Shown: positions 51,422 to 60,638, counted from the first letter of the stretch. The stretch is DNA of 64,000 nt from Herbaspirillum sp. meg3 (GCF_002257565.1 NZ_CP022736.1:3658001-3722000), one strand, 5' to 3'. Made by a program: numbers and translations. Notes: generated by a model not told the origin, from the letters alone.

Positions 51422-51534
51422 ATCCAGGTTCCTTGTTTTTTTATCATTTCTGCACAACCCGAGTCATTGACCAGTTGTGACGCAATAAATTCAGCAAGCG
51501 TACTATCTTTTTTGTTTTTAAGTGAATCGCATGC

Positions 51535-52020
51535 CTAGCGGGCGTCGTTATTATGACTTGCAACCCAGCGGCAAGCCACTTGCAGCGCACGGAAAGTTTC
51601 CTTCGAGACAGAGTCCGGTAAGACAGGTATGGTGCGCACTTTGCCGTTTTCAAGTCTCAGACGCAGCAAAAGCAGATTTGGCCACACCGTTGAACCAGCC
51701 AGCAACTGCGCCAAACCACCGCTCATGACGCGCGAACCCGCCTTGGCCCGAACAACCGCATGGTGCTCTACCAGCCGGATCTGCCCGGTTCCGGAAATAT
51801 GCAGCCAGACAGCTTTACGATTTTGCAGCACCAGCCAAAACGCCATCAGTGCTGCCACAACACATACGGCAGCCAGCAACATTCTGACCAGGAAAGACAA
51901 TTGCCCCACCAGAGCGAAAGCAAAGATAACGCCGATGAGAGCAACGACGATAGCTGCAGCAGCCATCATGAGCAATAGCATACGGGAAGGCTTGATATCC
52001 GCGGAAACTGCTATTGACAT
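51535..52020 (-). CDS. two-helix membrane protein, YgfX-like
   Basis: 161 residues. Two hydrophobic segments at about 15-40 and 42-65, then a soluble beta-rich domain (AVWLHISGTGQIRLVEHHAVV, LLLLRLRLENGKVRTIPVLPDSVS). The size, layout and place between fabF and rpoE fit the YgfX/CptA-type proteins that many betaproteobacteria have here. Exact function unknown. Confidence 0.65.
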   Translation of the reverse strand: MSIAVSADIKPSRMLLLMMAAAAIVVALIGVIFAFALVGQLSFLVRMLLAAVCVVAALMAFWLVLQNRKAVWLHISGTGQIRLVEHHAVVRAKAGSRVMSGGLAQLLAGSTVWPNLLLLRLRLENGKVRTIPVLPDSVSKETFRALQVACRWVASHNNDAR

Positions 52021-52041
52021 ATAAATTGGAGTGGAGAAACG

Positions 52042-52069
52042 AACTCGGCTTTCAATTGAAAGCCGAGTT
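52042..52069. terminator. perfect palindromic terminator after fabF
   Basis: A 28-bp perfect palindrome: AACTCGGCTTTC, centre AATT, GAAAGCCGAGTT. It lies 8 bases after the fabF stop, between fabF and the YgfX-like gene. It may reduce read-through from the fab operon. Confidence 0.75.
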
Positions 52070-52076
52070 GGGATAT

Positions 52077-53318
52077 TTACACCTTACCGAACACCAGAGT
52101 GCCGTTAGTGCCACCGAATCCAAATGAATTCTTGACGGCAATATCAATCTTCATATCGCGCGCCTGATTGGCACAGTAATCAAGGTCGCATTCCGGATCC
52201 TGATTAAAGATGTTCATCGTCGGAGGAGAGATCTGATTATGCAACGCCAACACGGTGAACACCGATTCCAGCCCGCCTGCACCGCCCAGCAAATGGCCGG
52301 TCATGGACTTGGTGGAATTGACGACCATCTTGTAAGCATGATCACCGAATGCCGCCTTGATCGCATCGGTTTCGTTCTTGTCACCAAGCGGAGTCGATGT
52401 GCCATGCGCATTCAGGTACTGAACCTCATCCGGATTGACTCCGGCATCGCGCAGGGCCGAAACCACACAACGACGCGGACCATCCAGATTCGGCGCGGTC
52501 ATGTGATACGCGTCACCGCTCATCCCGAAACCGAGCACTTCAGCATAGATCTTGGCGCCACGCGCCTTGGCATGCTCATACTCTTCCAGCACCATCACGC
52601 CGGCACCTTCGCCGAGCACGAAGCCGTCACGATCCTTATCCCATGGACGGGATGCAGTCGCCGGATCGTCATTGCGCGTCGACAGTGCACGCGCAGAAGC
52701 GAAACCACCGATACCCAAGGGCGAAACGCTGGACTCCGCACCACCGGCAATCATCACGTCGGCATCGCCGTACTGAATCATGCGGCTGGCCGAGCCGATG
52801 CAATGCAGACCTGTTGTGCAAGCAGTCACGATGGCCAGATTAGGGCCCTTCAGACCGTACTTGATCGACAAGTTGCCGGAAATCATATTGATGATCGACG
52901 CTGGAATGAAGAACGGGCTGATGCGACGTGGGCCGCGATTGGTCAGCTCTTCATGCGTTTGCTCGATCAAAGGCAAACCACCAATGCCGGAACCGATAAT
53001 GACGCCGATACGATCAGCGTTCTCATCGGTAACGACCAGGCCACTATCCTGCATGGCCTGCATCCCTGCCGCCATGCCGAAATGGATAAAAGTATCCATG
53101 TGGCGAGCTTCTTTGGCGGGGATGTAGTCTTCGATATTGAAGCCCTTCACTTCACCGGCAAAATGCGTGGTGAAAGGAGTGGCGTCAAACTTCGTGATGG
53201 TAGCAATGCCCGACTTACCTTCTTTGACTGCACCCCATGCGTCGGCAATATTATTGCCAACGGGTGAAATGCATCCCAGACCGGTAATGACTACGCGACG
53301 TTCACGTGAGCGGCTCAA
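52077..53318 (-). CDS. fabF: 3-oxoacyl-[acyl-carrier-protein] synthase II
   Basis: 413 residues, thiolase fold. The active-site Cys is in LAIVTACTTGLHCIGSA. The two His are in LNAHGTSTPLGDKNE and NSTKSMTGHLLGGAGG. It elongates acyl-ACP in fatty-acid synthesis. It begins 30 bp after acpP. Confidence 0.96.
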   Translation of the reverse strand: MSRSRERRVVITGLGCISPVGNNIADAWGAVKEGKSGIATITKFDATPFTTHFAGEVKGFNIEDYIPAKEARHMDTFIHFGMAAGMQAMQDSGLVVTDENADRIGVIIGSGIGGLPLIEQTHEELTNRGPRRISPFFIPASIINMISGNLSIKYGLKGPNLAIVTACTTGLHCIGSASRMIQYGDADVMIAGGAESSVSPLGIGGFASARALSTRNDDPATASRPWDKDRDGFVLGEGAGVMVLEEYEHAKARGAKIYAEVLGFGMSGDAYHMTAPNLDGPRRCVVSALRDAGVNPDEVQYLNAHGTSTPLGDKNETDAIKAAFGDHAYKMVVNSTKSMTGHLLGGAGGLESVFTVLALHNQISPPTMNIFNQDPECDLDYCANQARDMKIDIAVKNSFGFGGTNGTLVFGKV

Positions 53319-53348
53319 GCAATTCTCCTGGAGTCGTTCAAAACCAAC

Positions 53349-53588
53349 TTAGGCCTTGACGTGTGCCTTGGCGTAATCGATCGCCTGTTGCACGGTTGTA
53401 ATTTTTTCAGCTTGTTCGTCTGGGATTTCCATTTCGAACTCATCTTCCAGTGCCATGACCAGCTCGACAGTGTCGAGGGAGTCAGCGCCCAGATCGTCCA
53501 CGAACGACGATTCAGTCTTGATGTCTGCTTCAGCGACGCCCAGTTGCTCAGCGACGATCTTTTTAACGCGTTGTTCGATATCGGACAT
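53349..53588 (-). CDS. acpP: acyl carrier protein
   Basis: 79 residues. The phosphopantetheine attachment Ser is in DDLGADSLDTVELVMALE. Length, acidity and helical pattern are those of AcpP. Central to fatty-acid and lipid A synthesis. Confidence 0.97.
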   Translation of the reverse strand: MSDIEQRVKKIVAEQLGVAEADIKTESSFVDDLGADSLDTVELVMALEDEFEMEIPDEQAEKITTVQQAIDYAKAHVKA

Positions 53589-53711
53589 AAGTGCCTCCAG
53601 TGGATAGGTTACAAAAGTGCGCGCATTTTATCAGGTTTGCACGCCAAAAATTCACTTTTAAGTACTCCTGACAAGAATACTTAATTTGCTGCCAACTGCG
53701 TCCAAAGACGC

Positions 53712-54485
53712 TTAATTCATATACATGCCGCCATTGACGTGCAAGGTCGTTCCAGTGATATAGCCAGCCTGCGGTGAAGCAAGGAAGGAAACCGCTGCTG
53801 CGATGTCTTCCGGAGCACCAAGACGACCCAGTGGAATCTGCTGCAACAACGCCGCGGTTTGCTGCTCACCCAGCACTTTTGTCATATCGGTATCGATAAA
53901 ACCCGGTGCAATGCAATTAACCGTAATGTTGCGGCTACCAATTTCGCGCGCCAGCGCACGGCTCATGCCGGCGACGCCGGCCTTGGCGGCCGCATAGTTC
54001 ATCTGCCCGGAATTGCCGGCCGAACCGACCACGGAAGTGATATTGATGATACGGCCGTGCCTGGCTTTCATCATGCCGCGCAACACAGCGCGCGACAGAC
54101 GCCCCACGGCGGTCAGATTCGTGGAGATGACATTATCCCACTCCTCTTCCTTCATGCGCATGGCAAGCTGATCTTGCGTGATGCCGGCGTTATTCACCAG
54201 AATCGAAAGGCCGCCGAATTCTTTTTGAATCGCATCAATGACAGCATTACAGGCCGCGACGTCCGTCACATTGAGAACGACACCCTTGCCGCAACCCGGC
54301 TGCAATTGCTCCAGATATTCACTGATGGCAGCAGCACCTGCCTCAGAGGTTGCGGTACCGATCACCTTGGCGCCCTGACGAACCAGCTCCTGAGCGATGG
54401 CGCGACCGATGCCGCGGGATGCGCCGGTGACTAGCGCAACTTGATTCTGCAGGTTTTGCGAATTTTGCGAATTTTGATCACTCAC
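53712..54485 (-). CDS. fabG: 3-oxoacyl-[acyl-carrier-protein] reductase
   Basis: 257 residues from the GTG at 54485, which overlaps the fabD stop. A short Asn/Gln/Ser-rich leader (NSQNSQNLQNQ) precedes ALVTGASRGIGRAIAQEL. Active Ser is in NITSVVGSAGNSGQ, and Tyr-Lys in MNYAAAKAGV. It uses NADPH to reduce 3-oxoacyl-ACP. Confidence 0.96.
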   Translation of the reverse strand: MSDQNSQNSQNLQNQVALVTGASRGIGRAIAQELVRQGAKVIGTATSEAGAAAISEYLEQLQPGCGKGVVLNVTDVAACNAVIDAIQKEFGGLSILVNNAGITQDQLAMRMKEEEWDNVISTNLTAVGRLSRAVLRGMMKARHGRIINITSVVGSAGNSGQMNYAAAKAGVAGMSRALAREIGSRNITVNCIAPGFIDTDMTKVLGEQQTAALLQQIPLGRLGAPEDIAAAVSFLASPQAGYITGTTLHVNGGMYMN

Positions 54486-55414
54486 TTCAATAACTCCAAT
54501 ACTTTGTCCAAAGAAGCCTGATCGACAATTGCTTCGCCAATCAGATCGCCGTTGATGCGCTTGGTCAAACCAGCCAGCACTTTGCCTGGACCGCATTCAA
54601 CGACATGAGTAATGCCTTCGGCCGACATCTTTTGCACGGTCTCAACCCAACGTACGGCGCTGGCAGCCTGACGCACCAACGCATCTTTAATTGCGGCCGG
54701 ATCATTGACGATGGCGACATCGACGTTATTGATCAGCGGCAGTTGTGGCGCAGAGAACGGCACATTTGCCAGATACGCTTGCAAACGGTCCGACGCCGGC
54801 TTGAGCAACGAGGAATGGAATGGTGCAGAAACCGGCAACACCAGCGCGCGCTTGGCGCCCTTGGCTTTGGCGATTTCACAGGCACGCTCAACTGCCGCCT
54901 TGCCGCCGGCAATCACCACTTGGGCCGGAGAATTGTAATTGACAGCCTCAACCACCTCGCCTTGCGCAGCCTCAGCACAGGCAGCACGCACGTCATCGTC
55001 CGACAAACCGAGAATCGCCGCCATGCCGCCCTGACCAACAGGAACAGCTTCCTGCATGGCTTGCGCACGGAAACGCACCAGCGGCACCGCATCCTTGAAT
55101 GCAATCACGCCGGCAGCTACCAGCGCAGAATATTCGCCCAGACTATGACCAGCGACCAGCGCCGGCGCCTTGCCACCCGCAGCCAGCCATGCGCGATAAA
55201 ACGCGACGGCAGCTGTCAACATGACCGGCTGAGTATTCGTGGTCAGATCCAGATCTTCCTTCGGGCCTTCGGCAATCAGCTTGCCGAGATCGAATTGCAG
55301 TGCATCGGAAGCTTCCGCAACAGTCGCCTTGACGACTTCGTTATCGGCAAACCCGTTCAACATTCCGATGGCTTGCGAACCTTGGCCCGGAAAAACAAAA
55401 GCAAATTTTGTCAT
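54482..55414 (-). CDS. fabD: malonyl-CoA--ACP transacylase
   Basis: 310 residues. FVFPGQGSQAIGML, active Ser in AGHSLGEYSALVAAG and His in PVSAPFHSSLL define the acyltransferase family. It makes malonyl-ACP. It follows fabH by 101 bp. Confidence 0.97.
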   Translation of the reverse strand: MTKFAFVFPGQGSQAIGMLNGFADNEVVKATVAEASDALQFDLGKLIAEGPKEDLDLTTNTQPVMLTAAVAFYRAWLAAGGKAPALVAGHSLGEYSALVAAGVIAFKDAVPLVRFRAQAMQEAVPVGQGGMAAILGLSDDDVRAACAEAAQGEVVEAVNYNSPAQVVIAGGKAAVERACEIAKAKGAKRALVLPVSAPFHSSLLKPASDRLQAYLANVPFSAPQLPLINNVDVAIVNDPAAIKDALVRQAASAVRWVETVQKMSAEGITHVVECGPGKVLAGLTKRINGDLIGEAIVDQASLDKVLELLK

Positions 55415-55515
55415 GCTCTATTTTGTCGTTAGTAAATCAATTCGTATCAGAACAAGATGCAGGATGCGCGAGACGCCATCCGCACTCAATGCAGCGGCGC
55501 CCTCGCCACCTCCAC

Positions 55516-56502
55516 TCACATCCTGACCAGCACGGCACCCCAGGTGAATCCACCGCCAACACCTTCCATCATGACGTTGTGACCCGGCTTGACGCGACCG
55601 TCGCGCACTGCCTGATCCAAGGCCAGCGGAATCGATGCGGCCGACGTATTGCCGTGCTCATCGACCGTCACCACCATTTTTTCCAGCGGCAGGCCGAGTT
55701 TTTTGGCCGTGCCCTGCATGATGCGGATATTGGCCTGATGCGGAATCAGCCAGTCGATTTCTTTGGCATCAACCTGTGCAATCGTCAGCACTTCACGCGC
55801 GACCTTGTCCAATACGGAAACAGCCAGCTTGAATACCGCCGGGCCGTCCATGTACAGGTACGCATTACCAGCAACTGCACCGTCATTCACATTGCCGGGC
55901 ACGCACAGAATGTGGCCATGGCTGCCGTCAGCATGCAATTTCGAGGCGAGAATGCCGGGCTCTTTTGACGCTGTCATGACAATAGCGCCGGCACCGTCGC
56001 CAAACAGCACGCAGGTGGTGCGATCTTCAAAATTCAAAATGCGCGAAAACACTTCCGCGCCAATCACCAGCACATTCTTGTGCGCGCCGGATTTGATGAA
56101 GCTGTCCGCCACCGACATCGCGTAGACGAAGCCGCTGCAGACCGCCTGCACGTCCATCGCAGCAGCGCCGTTGGTGATACCCAGCTTGCGCTGAACGACA
56201 CAGGCCGTGCTCGGAAAACCGCCCAGATGATCCGGCGTCGATGTCGCCATGATGATGAGATCGATATCATTCGGCTGCAGCTTTGCCATCTCAAGTGCGC
56301 GCTGTGACGCCGCTACGGCGAGGTCGCTCGACAGCACGTCCGGCTCGGCATAGTGGCGCGCGGAAATCCCGCTGCGCGAGAAGATCCACTCGTCGGAAGT
56401 CTCGATGCCTTTTACTGCCAGTTGCTTTGCCAACTCATCATTGGTTACACGCTTGGGCGGCAGATAGCTGCCGGTGCCGACAATTTTGCTATAGAGAGTC
56501 AT
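55516..56502 (-). CDS. fabH: 3-oxoacyl-[acyl-carrier-protein] synthase III
   Basis: 328 residues. Active Cys in FPSTACVVQRKLG, His in IPHQANIRIM and Asn in DEHGNTSAASIPLAL. It starts fatty-acid chains from acetyl-CoA and malonyl-ACP. Its start overlaps the plsX stop by four bases. Confidence 0.97.
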   Translation of the reverse strand: MTLYSKIVGTGSYLPPKRVTNDELAKQLAVKGIETSDEWIFSRSGISARHYAEPDVLSSDLAVAASQRALEMAKLQPNDIDLIIMATSTPDHLGGFPSTACVVQRKLGITNGAAAMDVQAVCSGFVYAMSVADSFIKSGAHKNVLVIGAEVFSRILNFEDRTTCVLFGDGAGAIVMTASKEPGILASKLHADGSHGHILCVPGNVNDGAVAGNAYLYMDGPAVFKLAVSVLDKVAREVLTIAQVDAKEIDWLIPHQANIRIMQGTAKKLGLPLEKMVVTVDEHGNTSAASIPLALDQAVRDGRVKPGHNVMMEGVGGGFTWGAVLVRM

Positions 56503-57590
56503 ACCGTTTTCTGTTCTGTTAGTTCGGTTGATGTGGCGGCACGCTCAGCGACATGCAAGGCCTCCACCTGCGGAATCAATTCCGCCATCGTTGTCGTGAT
56601 GCGCGACAACACGTCATATTTGGCCGCATCGTAAGCGCGACGGATCGCCCATTCGAACGCGTACACATCAGCGCCGCCGTGGCTTTTGAAGACCAGTCCG
56701 CGCAAGCCCAGCAAGCTGGCACCATTGTAGCGGGAAGGATTCAGCCGACGCGACAAGGCCTTGATGGCGCCGTAAGCAATCAGGGCGCCCAGCTTGTTGA
56801 AGAAGCCTTTTTTGAATTCCGTGGTGAGGACGATCTTGACGAAGCGCCCCAATCCCTCCGAAGCCTTCAGCGTCACATTGCCGACAAACCCGTCGCACAC
56901 CACGATATCCGTAGTGCCCTCGAAAATATCGTTGCCTTCGACATTGCCGTAAAAATTAAGTATGCCCTTTTCATGGTCGGCATGCAGCAACTCGGCGGTC
57001 TGCTTGACCACTTCATTGCCTTTAATTTCTTCTTCGCCAACATTGAGCAGACCGATTGACGGTTTGGGCTTGCCCTCCATGGCGGAAACCAGGGCAGAAC
57101 CCATCAATGCAAATTGATGTAAATGCTGCGGTTCGCAATCCACGTTGGCGCCCAGATCGAGCATGTAGGTCGGACCGTCTTTTTGATTCGGGAGAATAGT
57201 GCAGATAGCCGGGCGGTCAACGCCAGGTATCGTTTTGAGTACATAGCGGGAAACCGCCATGAGCGCGCCGGTATTGCCGGCGGAAACCGCCGCATTCGCC
57301 CGGCCGTCCTTGACCAGATTCACGGCAACGCGCATGGATGAGTCTTTTTTGCGCCGCAGAGCAACTTCAATCGGATCGTCCATAGTGACGACCTCAGATG
57401 CGTGCTGGATGTGAATCCGGGCAATATCTGCCTGCTTTTGCTTGCGCAAAACTGCGCGCAACAACTCTTCCTGACCGACCAAGATCAACTCGGCGTCAGG
57501 TTCGCGCTGCAGAAAAGAAATGGCGGCTGGGATAGTAACTGACGGGCCGTGATCGCCGCCCATACAGTCAATGGAAATTTTGATGGTCAT
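56499..57590 (-). CDS. plsX: phosphate acyltransferase PlsX
   Basis: 363 residues. MTIKISIDCMGGDHGPSVTIPAA and VVCDGFVGNVTLKASEG are family signatures. It converts acyl-ACP to acyl phosphate for phospholipid synthesis. A hairpin separates it from rpmF. Confidence 0.96.
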   Translation of the reverse strand: MTIKISIDCMGGDHGPSVTIPAAISFLQREPDAELILVGQEELLRAVLRKQKQADIARIHIQHASEVVTMDDPIEVALRRKKDSSMRVAVNLVKDGRANAAVSAGNTGALMAVSRYVLKTIPGVDRPAICTILPNQKDGPTYMLDLGANVDCEPQHLHQFALMGSALVSAMEGKPKPSIGLLNVGEEEIKGNEVVKQTAELLHADHEKGILNFYGNVEGNDIFEGTTDIVVCDGFVGNVTLKASEGLGRFVKIVLTTEFKKGFFNKLGALIAYGAIKALSRRLNPSRYNGASLLGLRGLVFKSHGGADVYAFEWAIRRAYDAAKYDVLSRITTTMAELIPQVEALHVAERAATSTELTEQKTV

Positions 57591-57681
57591 TGTTTTGATT
57601 CAGAGCCTTGCCAACCCGCATTATGGGGCAGATTTGGCGCGATTCAAAATGACGCGCTACGCTGATTCAGCATAATAAAAA

Positions 57682-57711
57682 GCGGCGCCAATTAAAAAAT
57701 CATTGCGCCGC
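57682..57711 (-). terminator. hairpin between rpmF and plsX
   Basis: On the minus strand GCGGCGC-AAT pairs with ATTG-GCGCCGC (one bulge) and is followed by TTTTTATTATG. It may partly end rpmF transcripts before plsX, as in other rpmF-plsX-fab operons. Confidence 0.65.
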
Positions 57712-57735
57712 GTTCCGCCTTAACAGCAATCCCGA

Positions 57736-57918
57736 TTACTCGTCGTTCTTAGTCTTCAGAACTTTACGACCACGGTAGAAACCGTTCGGGCTGATATGGT
57801 GACGCAGGTGTGTTTCACCAGTTGTCGGCTCGACTGCCAGCGGTGGCGCTGTCAGGAAATCGTGTGCACGATGCATACCGCGCTTCGATGGGGTCTTTTT
57901 GTTTTGCTGAACAGCCAT
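57736..57918 (-). CDS. rpmF: 50S ribosomal protein L32
   Basis: 60 residues. MAVQQNKKTPSKRGMHRAHD is the conserved L32 start, and ETHLRHHISPNGFYRGRKVL the end. The zinc-binding cysteines found in some L32 forms are absent. Between yceD and plsX, the standard order. Confidence 0.97.
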   Translation of the reverse strand: MAVQQNKKTPSKRGMHRAHDFLTAPPLAVEPTTGETHLRHHISPNGFYRGRKVLKTKNDE

Positions 57919-58026
57919 GATAACTCCTAAACCTTAAGTTCTAAAATTTTAACATATCCGGCTAGCAAATTGACTGACCAACCGAGAATCCGTACTTTGA
58001 CAAGCCCAAAAGCTTGCCACCAACAA

Positions 58027-58521
58027 TTACTGCTTTAAATTCTTCAATACCGAAAACGGAGAAACTTTCTCTGCCACAACCGCCTCAGCTGCAACATGAC
58101 CGGGACACACATCGTGCTTGGGCGCCACCGGCAAAGCCAGCAAAGCCTCATCCTCGACCAGAACACTGACATCCAAGGCTGCGTCGCCGACAATGACATC
58201 AATCTCATCATCATCAAGCTGCTCTTCGATGGCGTCCGCAGCATCTTCATTCTTGGCCAGCACCAGCTTCGAATCAGACGTCATCTGAAATGGCATCGAC
58301 GTCAAACAACGCTGACAGACCAGATTAACCTGACCAGAAATAGAGAGACTCAATTGCGGATGCCCGAGCTTGTCGACACCGCCGCTCAACGACCACTTAA
58401 TTGCGCCGGAGCGATCAACCGTTTCACTGGCAAGACGCGCCAGATCGGCTACCGATAACTCGCCTTCGGCGTGCTCTTTGAGCCGACTAAATTCAAATGC
58501 GTCGATCACAAAAGTGCTCAT
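58027..58521 (-). CDS. yceD: YceD/DUF177 family protein
   Basis: 164 residues. LVCQRCLTSMPFQMTSDSKLVL contains the conserved CxxC of DUF177, with acidic ADAIEEQLDDDEIDVIVG and the end ...DVCPGH. It is involved in 23S rRNA accumulation in plants and E. coli relatives. First gene of the rpmF-plsX-fab operon and divergent from maf. Confidence 0.9.
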   Translation of the reverse strand: MSTFVIDAFEFSRLKEHAEGELSVADLARLASETVDRSGAIKWSLSGGVDKLGHPQLSLSISGQVNLVCQRCLTSMPFQMTSDSKLVLAKNEDAADAIEEQLDDDEIDVIVGDAALDVSVLVEDEALLALPVAPKHDVCPGHVAAEAVVAEKVSPFSVLKNLKQ

Positions 58522-58625
58522 GGCGAAAGCAGAATCCGGAAAACCTGCGATAATACCAGCGTTTTCCCTTATTCGTCAAAGTGTTAGCGCATTTTTAGCA
58601 AACACTTCCACCCTGTTGTCGCATA

Positions 58626-59255
58626 ATGCACAATTCCTCGCCTCTCCCCCACCTGATTCTGGCCTCCAGCTCAACCTACCGGAAAGAGCTGCTATCCAGA
58701 CTGCAACTGCCTTTCGAAGCGATTTCACCCGATATCGACGAGACGCCCGCAGCAGGAGAAAGTCCCGAAGCCACCGCCTTGCGCCTGGCCCGACAAAAAG
58801 GCGAAGCCATCGCAAAGACCAGCCCGAACTCGCTTATCATCGGCTCCGACCAGGTAGCCACGCTTGATGGTGAACAAATCGGCAAGCCGGGAAATCACGA
58901 CAATGCCCTGAGGCAACTGATCCGCATGCGCGGCCGACGCGTGACATTCCATACAGCATTATGTCTGCTGGACAACCGCAATCCCGGTGAGCCAGTCATA
59001 CAAATCGAGAATATCCAGACTTTCGTCACCTTCCGCGACCTTCCCGATGCCGAGCTCGATGCCTATTTGCGCATTGAGCAACCATACGACTGCGCCGGCA
59101 GCGCCAAAAACGAAGGTTTGGGGATCGCCATCCTCGAAAAAATCGAGAGCACCGACCCTACCGCCCTGACCGGCCTGCCCATGATTGCCCTGACCAGCAT
59201 GCTGCGCAAGGCAGACATGCCGTTTTTCGGCATCTCCAATAGCACTCACGCCTGA
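58626..59255 (+). CDS. Maf/YceF-type nucleotide pyrophosphatase
   Basis: 209 residues. LILASSSTYRKELLSRLQLPF and SLIIGSDQVATLDGEQIGKPG are Maf signatures. It hydrolyses non-canonical or modified NTPs, probably 7-methyl-GTP for the YceF subgroup. Divergent from yceD, which is its usual place. Confidence 0.93.
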   Translation: MHNSSPLPHLILASSSTYRKELLSRLQLPFEAISPDIDETPAAGESPEATALRLARQKGEAIAKTSPNSLIIGSDQVATLDGEQIGKPGNHDNALRQLIRMRGRRVTFHTALCLLDNRNPGEPVIQIENIQTFVTFRDLPDAELDAYLRIEQPYDCAGSAKNEGLGIAILEKIESTDPTALTGLPMIALTSMLRKADMPFFGISNSTHA

Positions 59256-59282
59256 TCAGTAATAAAAACAAGTCGCGCAATG

Positions 59283-59308
59283 CAATAAGGGGCAAAAGCC
59301 CCTTATTG
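59283..59308. terminator. bidirectional terminator between maf and the lipoprotein gene
   Basis: CAATAAGGGGC (59283-59293), loop AAAA, GCCCCTTATTG (59298-59308). Perfect 11-bp arms between convergent genes. T-runs are short on both sides. Confidence 0.75.
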
Positions 59309-59351
59309 TCGACGCCGGCTCAGAGACAAAATCTCTGAAACCAATCAGTGC

Positions 59352-60017
59352 TTATTTGAACGTAATCAGATCGCCGCGGCTAAGGGTAACCTTCTTGTCC
59401 GCCAACGGCGTGTTGGTCGCATTGATAAAGCCAGGCTGGTTCAGCACCTGATAACGTGCCACCTGCGTACTGATGGGGGCCGGGCTGGAAATGCCATCCT
59501 CCGCCACCACGACGGTGAACCCACGCGTATTGGCATGGAAGGACGTGTACATCACTGCGCCATTGGCCGCACTGCCGACGATCACCAGCGTCTCCGCCTT
59601 GACTTGCTTCAGGAGCTCCTCCAGATTGGTGCCGGTAAATTTGTTGGCGCGTGTCGAGACCACAGGTTCGCCCGGCTGCGGCGCAACCGCCGACAACATT
59701 GGCGGCGGGCCGGACGGGCTGACGGTAGTCGAATACAAAACGGGGACCTTGGCTGCACGCGCCTTGTTGATGAGCGACACGATTGCCGGCACGGTGGCGA
59801 GGCAAGCAGGATTAGGCTGACACACTGCCGAATTGATATCCAATACCAGCAATGCAGTCGTGCCGGCAGCCAGCGTCACCGGCGCAGCAGCAGGAATTTC
59901 CGGCAGCGTATTTGCACCGACTGTCGCGGGCGCACTAGTCGGGACAGCACTACAGGCCGTCAACGCGACGAGCAAGAGCGCCGAAGCGGCTTGATAGGCA
60001 AAACGTTTTTGCATCAT
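59352..60017 (-). CDS. isochorismatase-fold lipoprotein lacking the catalytic cysteine
   Basis: 221 residues. The signal peptide ends in lipobox LTAC with Cys22 as the lipid site. The domain follows the isochorismatase-like hydrolase pattern: Asp60 in LLVLDINSA, Lys126 in RANKFTGTNLEELL. At the position of the nucleophile, where the family has N-x-C-V, the sequence is SAANGAVMYT with Ala154. It may therefore be catalytically dead or use other chemistry. Anchoring such a fold as a lipoprotein is unusual. Confidence 0.8.
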   Translation of the reverse strand: MMQKRFAYQAASALLLVALTACSAVPTSAPATVGANTLPEIPAAAPVTLAAGTTALLVLDINSAVCQPNPACLATVPAIVSLINKARAAKVPVLYSTTVSPSGPPPMLSAVAPQPGEPVVSTRANKFTGTNLEELLKQVKAETLVIVGSAANGAVMYTSFHANTRGFTVVVAEDGISSPAPISTQVARYQVLNQPGFINATNTPLADKKVTLSRGDLITFK

Positions 60018-60080
60018 GTTTGCGACTCCTTAAATGGGATGTACTTCATCATCAATGACATTGGCATACAGGCGGGCAGT

Positions 60081-60272
60081 TTATTTCTGGCGACGCGGAT
60101 AACCCTCGGCGGTAATACGCTTCCAGACCACATCTTTTTCTTCCTCGGTCATGAATACCCAGTGCGCCACTTCAGACACGGTACGACCGCAGCCGCGACA
60201 CACATCATCAAAAGTTGTTGAGCAGACTGCAACACAAGGGGTATCTGGGCGTTCCGGGGGAGTTTGGGACAT
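60081..60272 (-). CDS. DUF1289 small cysteine-motif protein
   Basis: 63 residues from ATG 60272. PDTPCVAVCSTTFDDVCRGCGRT holds four cysteines (CxxxC, CxxC) of DUF1289, followed by VSEVAHWVFMTEEEKDVVWKRI. An iron-sulphur or zinc role is likely for the family, but the function is unknown. A longer frame from 60347 would add 25 unlike residues. Confidence 0.85.
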   Translation of the reverse strand: MSQTPPERPDTPCVAVCSTTFDDVCRGCGRTVSEVAHWVFMTEEEKDVVWKRITAEGYPRRQK

Positions 60273-60363
60273 GGATATCTTTACGAGGACTACGTGATAA
60301 CTGGCCGACATCTTACCAAGAAGCGGAGCCGCAGTCTTTTGGGGCAAATTTTAGGCAAAAAAA

Positions 60364-60390
60364 AGCCCGCGAACCAGAGGTTGCGGGCTG
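60364..60390 (-). terminator. intrinsic terminator of the 40-residue lipoprotein gene
   Basis: On the minus strand AGCCCGC-AACC pairs with GGTT-CGCGGGCT around a small loop, followed by eight T residues. It lies between the lipoprotein gene and the DUF1289 gene. Confidence 0.85.
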
Positions 60391-60515
60391 AATCCAATTT
60401 CTTAAGGAGGAAAATTGGAGGAGACAGGTGCAACTATAGCGATCACCTCCACCCTCGTCTGCTTTATTGTTCCAATAGCAGATATTCACAAATCCAATAA
60501 CTTGTACACAAACCC

Positions 60516-60638
60516 TTAGCTCGCGTACTCCGCAACCGGTGCCATCGACACGGTCGGCTTTGGCGGATCGCCCTTACGCTGGCACGCCGTCGTCAGCAGG
60601 ACGGCAAATAAAACTGAAATCAGAGCAGCTTGGCGCAT
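60516..60638 (-). CDS. 40-residue lipoprotein, unknown
   Basis: MRQAALISVLFAVLLTTACQ is a short signal peptide with a lipobox-like LTTAC (Cys19), followed by RKGDPPKPTVSMAPVAEYAS. AGGAGATCGCC lies just before the ATG, a strong ribosome binding site. Its strong terminator downstream (60364-60390) supports a real transcript. Size is similar to other entericidin/LptM-like mini-lipoproteins but the family is not identified. Confidence 0.6.
   Translation of the reverse strand: MRQAALISVLFAVLLTTACQRKGDPPKPTVSMAPVAEYAS

Noticed and set aside
51422..51534. Sigma-E autoregulated promoter in front of rpoE
   Set aside because: No GGAACTT/TCTGA-type pair with proper spacing was seen in the 110 bp upstream.
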